Assembly: GCA_964460185.1 (NCBI GenBank)
Contig: CAYWTM010000112.1
Span: 1 to 11,444, forward strand
Direction: 5' to 3'
Length of the DNA: 11,444 nucleotides
DNA from: JAVJPJ01 sp040217295
GTDB taxonomy: Bacteria; Pseudomonadota; Alphaproteobacteria; Rhodobacterales; Rhodobacteraceae
In this document: positions 6,200 to 11,444 of the stretch, piece after piece
How the letters are laid out: each line of letters starts with the position of its first letter
How positions within the stretch are numbered: position 1 is the stretch's first letter
Translations under genes and position numbers: made by a program
The notes under the pieces: model-generated
Database searches by the model: none
What the model saw: only the letters and a program-made list of their open reading frames with translations
Told to the model about the DNA's origin: nothing

Positions 6200-7410
6200 G
6201 CCCGCCCCGCGACCGCACGCCGGACCATCTTCTGGACACCGACCGTCGGGCCGGGATCGAGGTGGTGGAGGGGGCGGCACGGTTCAGCCAGATGAATGAC
6301 GTGTTCACCCGTGCCGGCTGGGATGACCGGGTGCGCAGCAAGGATACGGATGGGTTCTTCGCAAGCTACCGGATGGAGGCGGCGCCACGCAGGGGCGATG
6401 GATTCACCCAAAAGGATTTCGCGCTCAGGAATGCGGCCTGGCTGATCTCCGACATCGTGTCCGAGCGGGCGGCATCCGAGGGGGTGCGGGAAGGATTTCA
6501 GGGCGCGATCCGGTCCGATACGCCCATCGCGCCCGAACGCGCGGCGCTTGGATCCCCCGAAGAAGAGGCGTCCGAGATCAAGTCGGTCGCGCGCCTGTTC
6601 GGGGCTGATCTGGTCGGAATCACGCATCTGGATCTGCGCTGGCATTATGCCGAACGGCCCGATCTGCGCACCATGACACCGGTGGCCAATGACCTGCCCG
6701 AGGGGCTGACCCATGTGATCGTGATGGGGCATGGCATGGATGCGGATCTGGTCGACACCTATCCAAGTGCGCTGGCGGGTGCCGCGACCGGGCGGGAATA
6801 CAGCCACGAAGCCGCGATCGTGATGCAGGTGGCCGCCTATATCCGCAACCTGGGGTACCAGGCGGTGGCCAGCATGAACGACACCGCGCTGGTCATTCCC
6901 TATGCCATAAAGGCGGGGCTTGGCGAATACGGGCGCAACCAGATGGTTCTGACACCGGAATTCGGGCCACGGGTTCGTTTTTCCAAGATTTTCACCGATA
7001 TGCCGCTGGCCGTGGATCTGCCGCGTGACCTCGGGTTCAGGGCCTATTGCGCAGGCTGCGACATCTGCGCGAGAGCCTGCCCGGTCAAGGCGCTGCCGTT
7101 TGGTGAGCCGGATTTCGGCGAAGAGGTCACCAAGGGGTCTCCGTCGACCTGGCGGGGCGTTCGGAAATGGTCTTCGGACGCGGAGGCGTGTTTCGGATAC
7201 TGGGCCAAGCTGAAGTCCGATTGCGCGATTTGCATGCGCGTGTGCCCGTTTGCGCGGCCGGTGGTGAACGGGCGCTTGCGGCTTTGGCGGGCCTTCGCCA
7301 CGGGTCGTTTTGGCGCGGCAGGGGTACATCTGGCGCGCGCATGGGAGGCGCGGCGCGGGGTGCCCAAGCGGTTGAAGCCGTCGGATTGGTGGGCGAGACG
7401 AAGGCGTTAG
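6196..7410 (+). CDS. Reductive dehalogenase/QueG-like protein with two [4Fe-4S] clusters, cytoplasmic
   Basis: From a TTG start at 6196 (TTGA overlap with the ureohydrolase stop) the product has 404 residues; ATG 6148 lies deep in the upstream gene, and ATG 6292 would drop the conserved ARFSQMNDVF stretch. The core VIPYAIKAGLGEYGRN (233-248) followed by LTPEFGPRVRFSKIFTDMPL is the corrinoid-binding signature of reductive dehalogenases; epoxyqueuosine reductase has related but different wording (AGLGWIGKN). Two ferredoxin motifs follow: Cys285, 288, 291 and 295 (CxxCxxCxxxCP), and Cys332, 343, 346 and 350 (C-x10-CxxCxxxCP). There is no Tat signal (RRxF) and no membrane segment, so it is not a respiratory, exported enzyme, and it lacks the fused reductase domains of the aerobic BhbA/NpRdhA type. 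The expected cofactor is cobalamin. It may reduce a carbon-halogen or other activated bond, but the substrate is unknown. The start codon is the weakest part of the call. Confidence 0.8.
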   Translation: MSPPRDRTPDHLLDTDRRAGIEVVEGAARFSQMNDVFTRAGWDDRVRSKDTDGFFASYRMEAAPRRGDGFTQKDFALRNAAWLISDIVSERAASEGVREGFQGAIRSDTPIAPERAALGSPEEEASEIKSVARLFGADLVGITHLDLRWHYAERPDLRTMTPVANDLPEGLTHVIVMGHGMDADLVDTYPSALAGAATGREYSHEAAIVMQVAAYIRNLGYQAVASMNDTALVIPYAIKAGLGEYGRNQMVLTPEFGPRVRFSKIFTDMPLAVDLPRDLGFRAYCAGCDICARACPVKALPFGEPDFGEEVTKGSPSTWRGVRKWSSDAEACFGYWAKLKSDCAICMRVCPFARPVVNGRLRLWRAFATGRFGAAGVHLARAWEARRGVPKRLKPSDWWARRRR

Positions 7411-7434
7411 AACCCTGAAAACGCAAAGAAAAGG

Positions 7435-7449
7435 TGCGCCTTTGGCGCA
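7435..7449 (-). terminator. Hairpin with T-rich tract on the minus strand, possible antisense terminator
   Basis: TGCGCC-TTT-GGCGCA is a perfect 6-bp stem with a 3-base loop, 24 bases after the stop of the iron-sulfur protein gene. Read on the minus strand it is followed by CCTTTTCTTTGCGTTTTC, which looks like an intrinsic terminator facing leftward. On the plus strand there is no T-run, so it should not stop the upstream gene by the classical mechanism. No minus-strand gene is visible to its right. Confidence 0.35.
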
Positions 7450-7473
7450 TGACGTAAGGTCGCTCCGCTCCGG

Positions 7474-7514
7474 CCGGGGGGCCAGCCCCCCGGACCCCCG
7501 GCCATATTTGGGGG
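7474..7514. repeat. GC-rich hairpin element upstream of zwf, probable dispersed intergenic repeat
   Basis: Perfect 9-base arms CCGGGGGGC (7474-7482) and GCCCCCCGG (7485-7493) are separated by only CA, and a second pair, CCCCC (7495-7499) and GGGGG (7510-7514), encloses the start of an ATATTTGGGGGATAAAGATA stretch. A strong G/C hairpin followed by a TATTT and purine-rich run resembles short repeats that I recall between genes in Rhodobacteraceae genomes. It may help to end the upstream transcript. The copy number cannot be tested within this window, where it occurs once. Confidence 0.45.
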
Positions 7515-7538
7515 ATAAAGATACAAGCGGTGTCGGCA

Positions 7539-7566
7539 TTGAGACTGACGGGGGATTTGCTAGACT
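7539..7566 (+). promoter_or_regulatory. Candidate promoter for the zwf-pgl-pgi operon
   Basis: TTGAGA (7539-7544, five of six matches) and TAGACT (7561-7566, four of six) are separated by 16 bases, and TGC directly before the -10 box gives an extended -10 element. Transcription would start near 7573, upstream of the operator-like palindrome at 7606-7617 and about 80 bases before the zwf ATG. The boxes are imperfect and the call is tentative. Confidence 0.35.
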
Positions 7567-7605
7567 TGCCGTGGGTCTGGGTGTATTGCCGGGTCAAAGC
7601 ATCCC

Positions 7606-7617
7606 GTTAGCGCTAAC
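7606..7617. promoter_or_regulatory. Operator-like perfect palindrome GTTAGCGCTAAC upstream of zwf
   Basis: GTTAGCGCTAAC is an exact 12-bp inverted repeat with a central CG step, 37 bases before the zwf start. The form (AGCGCT core with A/T-containing flanks) matches the kind of site bound by LacI-family sugar regulators. It lies downstream of the likely promoter, so a bound repressor could block transcription of the glucose-6-phosphate genes. The identity of the regulator is inference and no regulator gene is in the window. Confidence 0.5.
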
Positions 7618-7654
7618 ATGCGCTGCCCGACAGGCCCAAGGAGTAAACCAAGCG

Positions 7655-9100
7655 ATGGTTTCGCGTGTCATTCCGGTCGATCCGTTCGACCTCGTCATTT
7701 TCGGCGCCACGGGCGATCTGGCCCGGCGCAAGATTCTTCCCGGTCTGTTTCGGCGGTTCTTGCATGGTCAGATGCCCGCTGAGGCCAGGATCATTGGTGC
7801 TGCGCGCACCGACCAGGATCCCGATGCCTTTCGCGCCTCGGTGGCCGAAGCGCTGGATACCTTTGTCGCGAAGGACAAGCGCGACACCGGCGATGTCGCG
7901 GCTTTTCTTGACCGGATCAGCTATATTCCCGTCGATGCGACCGGCGAGGGTGGCTGGCAGGCCCTGAAAGATACGATCCGCGACGATGTCGTGCAGGCGT
8001 TCTATTTCTCGGTCGCGCCGAGCCTGTTCGGCGCTTTGGCCGAACGGCTGCATACCCATGACATCGCGCGGGCGGATGCGAGGATCGTGGTGGAAAAACC
8101 GTTTGGCCGGGACCTGACGACGGCGCGCGAACTCAATGCCACCCTGGCTGCGCATTTTCATGAACATCAGGTCTACCGGATCGATCATTACCTGGGCAAG
8201 GAAACGGTGCAGAACCTGATGGCGGTTCGCTTCGGAAACATGCTGTTCGAGCCTTTGTGGAATTCGCAATACGTCGATCACGTGCAGATCACGGTCGCCG
8301 AAGAGGTCGGCGTGGGCGGGCGCGGATCCTATTATGACCGGTCGGGTGCGATGCGCGACATGGTGCAGAACCACCTGATGCAATTGCTGTGCCTGACCGC
8401 GATGGAGCCGCCTGCGAAATTCGACCCGGACGCGGTGCGCGACGAGAAGCTGAAGGTCATACGGGCGCTGGATCCGGTCGAGCCCAGGGACCTGGTCCGG
8501 GGGCAATACAAGGGCGGTGCGCACCCGTCCTATCTGGATGATGCCGAAAACCCCGACAGCCGGACCGAGAGCTTTATCGCGATGAAGCTGCATGTGGCCA
8601 ACTGGCGCTGGAATACCACCCCCTTCTACCTGCGGACCGGCAAGCGCCTGAGGGCGCAGAAATCCGAGATCGTGGTGACGTTCAAGGAACCGCCCCATTC
8701 GATTTTCGAGGCCGATGCAGGCAGCAAGGCGAATGTCCTGTCCATCCGCCTGCAGCCTGATGAGGGAATGGATCTGCGGGTGACGATCAAGGAACCGGGC
8801 CCCGGCGGCATGCGCTTGATCGACGTGCCGCTGGACATGTCTTTCGCCGATGCGCTTGGGCCCGAGGCGGCGGATGTGCCCGACGCCTACGAGCGGCTGA
8901 TCATGGATGTGATCCGGGGCAACCAGACGCTGTTCATGCGCGGTGACGAGGTGGAAGCCGCCTGGGCGTGGACCGATCCGATCATCGAGGGGTGGCAGGA
9001 TCGCGGTGACAAGCCTGTGCCGTATCAGCCTGGCAGCAGCGGGCCCGAGGATGCAGCGATCCTGATGCATCGCGACGGACGCCGCTGGCGGGAGATCTGA
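7655..9100 (+). CDS. zwf: Glucose-6-phosphate 1-dehydrogenase
   Basis: The product has 481 residues from ATG 7655, preceded by AAGGAG at 7638-7643; the frame is open upstream, but the FDLVIFGATGDLA start of the fold places the true N-terminus here. GATGDLARRK (17-26) is the dinucleotide-binding motif, VVEKPFGRD (145-153) the substrate and cofactor loop, and RIDHYLGKE (175-183) the family signature. Asp177, His178 and His240 (in DMVQNHLMQ) fall at the active-site positions described for the Leuconostoc enzyme, whose numbering coincides. It oxidises glucose-6-phosphate to 6-phosphogluconolactone with NADP+ or NAD+, the entry to the Entner-Doudoroff and oxidative pentose phosphate routes, in the cytoplasm. 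It is first gene of an operon with pgl three bases downstream, and is probably controlled through the palindrome at 7606-7617. Confidence 0.97.
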   Translation: MVSRVIPVDPFDLVIFGATGDLARRKILPGLFRRFLHGQMPAEARIIGAARTDQDPDAFRASVAEALDTFVAKDKRDTGDVAAFLDRISYIPVDATGEGGWQALKDTIRDDVVQAFYFSVAPSLFGALAERLHTHDIARADARIVVEKPFGRDLTTARELNATLAAHFHEHQVYRIDHYLGKETVQNLMAVRFGNMLFEPLWNSQYVDHVQITVAEEVGVGGRGSYYDRSGAMRDMVQNHLMQLLCLTAMEPPAKFDPDAVRDEKLKVIRALDPVEPRDLVRGQYKGGAHPSYLDDAENPDSRTESFIAMKLHVANWRWNTTPFYLRTGKRLRAQKSEIVVTFKEPPHSIFEADAGSKANVLSIRLQPDEGMDLRVTIKEPGPGGMRLIDVPLDMSFADALGPEAADVPDAYERLIMDVIRGNQTLFMRGDEVEAAWAWTDPIIEGWQDRGDKPVPYQPGSSGPEDAAILMHRDGRRWREI

Positions 9101-9103
9101 GCC

Positions 9104-9775
9104 ATGAACCTGATCGAGTATCCCGACCGTGAACTGATGATGATCGACCTGGCGGATCAGTTGACCAGCGAGTTGGCCGATTGCCTGCGCCGCCACGAGA
9201 GCGCCACCTTGTGCGTGCCGGGCGGCACCACGCCGGGACCCATATTCGACGTGTTGTGCGAGCAGGCGCTGGATTGGGATCGGGTGGCGGTCTTGCTGAA
9301 CGACGAACGTTGGGTTCCCGAGGACAGCCCGCGATCGAACACGCGGCTGCTCAAGGAACGCTTGCTGATCTCCAAGGCGGCGGCGGCGACGTATGTGCCG
9401 CTTTATGCGGATGCGCCCGACCCCGAAGGCAAGCTTGACCAATTGGCCCGGGGCCTGGAGGGGCATCTGCCCATCTCGGTCCTGCTGTTGGGGATGGGCG
9501 CGGATATGCACACGGCCAGCCTGTTTCCGGGTGCGGACCGGCTGGAGGAGGCGCTGAGCGATCACGCGCCGCCCCTCATGGCGATGCGCGCCGAGGGCGC
9601 GGGCGAGCCGCGCATCACGCTGACCGCGCCGGTTCTGAAGGGGGCCATGAGCATTCATATTGTCATGACGGGGCCCGAAAAGCGGGCGGCGCTTGACCGG
9701 GCCGCGCGGCTGCCGGTGATCGAGGCGCCGGTTCGGGCCGTGTTGTCACAAGCCACCGTGCATTGGGCCGCCTGA
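9104..9775 (+). CDS. pgl: 6-phosphogluconolactonase (DevB type)
   Basis: The product has 223 residues from ATG 9104, with GGAG at 9091-9094 inside the end of zwf. The family motifs appear in order: VPGGTTPGPIF (38-48) for phosphate binding, NDERWVP (66-72), and LGMGADMHTASLFPG (129-143), which contains the conserved Asp134 and catalytic His136. The usual form of the last motif is GxDGHTAS; here Gly is replaced by Met135, with Asp and His kept. The enzyme hydrolyses the lactone made by Zwf to 6-phosphogluconate and prevents build-up of the reactive lactone. Its length is slightly under the usual 230-240 residues. It lies three bases after zwf and 23 bases before pgi, consistent with one transcript. 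Confidence 0.94.
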   Translation: MNLIEYPDRELMMIDLADQLTSELADCLRRHESATLCVPGGTTPGPIFDVLCEQALDWDRVAVLLNDERWVPEDSPRSNTRLLKERLLISKAAAATYVPLYADAPDPEGKLDQLARGLEGHLPISVLLLGMGADMHTASLFPGADRLEEALSDHAPPLMAMRAEGAGEPRITLTAPVLKGAMSIHIVMTGPEKRAALDRAARLPVIEAPVRAVLSQATVHWAA

Positions 9776-9798
9776 GCGGCCATACAAGGGGAATTTCC

Positions 9799-11412
9799 AT
9801 GAGCGATCTTTGGTCGGATTTGCGGGCCCATGCCGAAGCGGGGGCCAGTCAGACGATTTTGAGCCTGTTCTCGGACGACACCCGCGCCGCGCGTTTCAGC
9901 CGGTCATCGGGGGATCTTCATTTCGATTTTTCAAAGACGTCGATTGACGACGCGGCGCTTTCCCTGCTGGTCGAACTGGCGCGGCGTTCAGATGTCGAAG
10001 GGCGACGCAAGGCGATGTTTGGCGGTCGCAAGATCAACGAGACCGAGGGACGGGCGGTGTTGCACACCGCGCTGAGGGCTGTTGCCGGGCCGATCGAGGT
10101 GGATGGGCACGACGTGATGCCGGGCGTTCTGGACACCCGCGCGCGCATGGCCGCCTTTGCGCGTTCCATACGGACGGGTGCGATGGCCGGCGCGGGGGGG
10201 CCTTATACTGATGTGGTGAATATCGGCATCGGTGGCTCGGATCTGGGGCCTGCGATGGCGACCCTTGCGCTGGCGCCTTACCATGATGGCCCGCGTCTGC
10301 ACTACGTGTCGAACGTGGACGGCGCGCATATTCACGATACCCTGCAAGGGCTCGATCCGAAACGCACACTTGTCGTCGTTGCCTCCAAGACCTTCACGAC
10401 GATCGAAACCATGACCAATGCCAATACGGCGCGCGAATGGATGGCGCGGGAGGTCGCGGATCCCGCGGCGCAGTTTGCGGCCGTGTCGAGCGCGGTCGAC
10501 AAGACCTCGGCCTATGGCATCGATGCGTCGCGGGTGTTCGGGTTCGAGGATTGGGTTGGCGGGCGCTATTCGCTGTGGGGGCCGATCGGGCTTGGCGTGA
10601 TGCTCGCCGTGGGCCCCGAGGCATTCGACGACTTTCTGGCCGGTGGCCACGCCATGGACACCCATTTCCTCGAGGCCGATCTGCCGGACAACCTGCCGGT
10701 GTTGTTGGCGTTGGTGGGGGTTTGGCACAATCAGGTTCAGGGCCATGCCACCCGGGCGGTTCTGCCCTATGATCAGCGCCTGTCGCGCCTGCCTGCCTAT
10801 CTGCAACAGCTCGAGATGGAATCGAACGGCAAACGCGTGGCGATGGATGGCAGCGCGCTGGCCGAACATTCGGGCCCGGTCGTCTGGGGTGAGCCGGGCA
10901 CCAACGGGCAACACGCGTTCTACCAGTTGATCCATCAAGGCACCCGCGTGGTGCCGTGTGAATTCATCGTGGCCGCCATGGGGCACGAGCCCGAACTGGC
11001 CCATCAGCACCGGTTGCTGGTGTCCAATTGCCTTGCCCAATCCGAGGCCCTGATGCGGGGCCGGTCGCTGGAGGAGGCGCGTGAGATCATGGCGGCAAAG
11101 GGCCTTGAAGGTGCGGAGCTTGACCGGCAGGCCCGCCACCGGGTGTTTCCGGGAAACCGCCCGTCGACCACGTTGATCTATCCCTTGCTGACGCCGTTCG
11201 TGCTTGGCCAGATCATCGCGCTGTATGAGCATCGCGTGTTTGTCGAAGGCGTGATCCTCGGCATCAATTCCTTTGATCAATGGGGCGTCGAACTGGGCAA
11301 GGAACTCGCGCTGGCGCTGGAGCCCATTCTGGCCGGCAAGGCCGATGCGTCGGCCAAGGACGGGTCAACGAAATCGCTGATTGCAATGGTACAGGCGTTT
11401 TCGTCCTCGTAG
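9799..11412 (+). CDS. pgi: Glucose-6-phosphate isomerase
   Basis: The product has 537 residues from ATG 9799, preceded by AAGGGGA at 9786-9792; an upstream in-frame start at 9763 would overlap pgl and lacks family sequence. NIGIGGSDLG (141-150), SKTFTTIETMTNA, the first PGI signature DWVGGRYSLWGPIG (251-264) and the second GINSFDQWGVELGK (488-501) are all present. The catalytic residues correspond to Glu341 (MESNGK), His379 (LIHQGT) and Lys501. The enzyme interconverts glucose-6-phosphate and fructose-6-phosphate in the cytoplasm. In a bacterium using the Entner-Doudoroff route it mainly feeds fructose-6-phosphate back to glucose-6-phosphate, so placing it with zwf and pgl makes sense. The gene is complete; the remaining 32 bases of the window show nothing recognisable. 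Confidence 0.97.
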   Translation: MSDLWSDLRAHAEAGASQTILSLFSDDTRAARFSRSSGDLHFDFSKTSIDDAALSLLVELARRSDVEGRRKAMFGGRKINETEGRAVLHTALRAVAGPIEVDGHDVMPGVLDTRARMAAFARSIRTGAMAGAGGPYTDVVNIGIGGSDLGPAMATLALAPYHDGPRLHYVSNVDGAHIHDTLQGLDPKRTLVVVASKTFTTIETMTNANTAREWMAREVADPAAQFAAVSSAVDKTSAYGIDASRVFGFEDWVGGRYSLWGPIGLGVMLAVGPEAFDDFLAGGHAMDTHFLEADLPDNLPVLLALVGVWHNQVQGHATRAVLPYDQRLSRLPAYLQQLEMESNGKRVAMDGSALAEHSGPVVWGEPGTNGQHAFYQLIHQGTRVVPCEFIVAAMGHEPELAHQHRLLVSNCLAQSEALMRGRSLEEAREIMAAKGLEGAELDRQARHRVFPGNRPSTTLIYPLLTPFVLGQIIALYEHRVFVEGVILGINSFDQWGVELGKELALALEPILAGKADASAKDGSTKSLIAMVQAFSSS

Positions 11413-11444
11413 CGGACGGCAGGTTTCCGATCAGACGCGGTCGG

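Noticed and set aside
7442..7654. Upstream extension of Zwf by 71 residues
   Set aside because: The added segment translates the GC hairpin region and lacks family sequence. A good ribosome binding site precedes ATG 7655.
7613..9658. Long open frame on the minus strand (681 codons) opposite zwf and pgl
   Set aside because: Shadow frame in high-GC DNA. Its translation is rich in Arg, Gln and His, shows no domain, and lies wholly antisense to two well-recognised enzymes.
9988..11280. Open frame on the minus strand (430 codons) opposite pgi
   Set aside because: Same cause: composition is low in hydrophobic patterning with no known motif, and the plus strand encodes a complete Pgi.

Overview
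The window is a stretch of high-GC chromosomal DNA, most likely from an alphaproteobacterium of the Rhodobacteraceae (Roseobacter/Rhodobacter group). The evidence is the dense gene packing with ATGA/GTGA/TTGA stop-start overlaps, the gene content (a citramalate synthase tail, an NDUFAF6-type squalene/phytoene-synthase-like protein, and a zwf-pgl-pgi cluster typical of bacteria that oxidise glucose through the Entner-Doudoroff route) and the style of the intergenic palindromes. The assignment rests on gene content and remembered protein similarity, not on a search.

Layout. (1) 1-1667, plus strand: the 3' end of cimA, a class I SAM-dependent methyltransferase and a phytoene-synthase-like protein lacking the catalytic aspartates, joined by two ATGA overlaps. 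(2) 1670-1715: two abutting perfect palindromes between convergent genes. (3) 1726-2955, minus strand: an MFS transporter. (4) 3059-4355, plus strand: an AlkA-type DNA glycosylase broken by an apparent one-base deletion, overlapping (GTGA) a small serine esterase of the phospholipase/carboxylesterase family. (5) 4356-4590: non-coding, with clustered inverted repeats and a sigma70-like promoter, followed by an HNH endonuclease (4591-5187). (6) 5243-7410: an arginase/agmatinase-family ureohydrolase, closer to guanidinobutyrase than to E. coli SpeB, overlapping (TTGA) a cytoplasmic reductive-dehalogenase/QueG-like iron-sulfur protein. (7) 7411-7654: non-coding, with GC-rich hairpins, a possible promoter and a perfect 12-bp operator-like palindrome. 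(8) 7655-11412: zwf, pgl and pgi in one operon, which interconvert glucose-6-phosphate and fructose-6-phosphate and oxidise glucose-6-phosphate to 6-phosphogluconate.

Most genes are ordinary core or lineage-conserved genes. The points that stand out are the frameshifted glycosylase and its possible polar effect on the coupled esterase, the small reductive-dehalogenase-like protein coupled to a ureohydrolase, the co-translated methyltransferase/NDUFAF6-like pair that recalls mitochondrial complex I assembly factors, and several unexplained palindromic structures. I do not see a mobile element, tRNA, rRNA, CRISPR array, phage gene or defence island. All gaps between genes are shorter than 300 bases.
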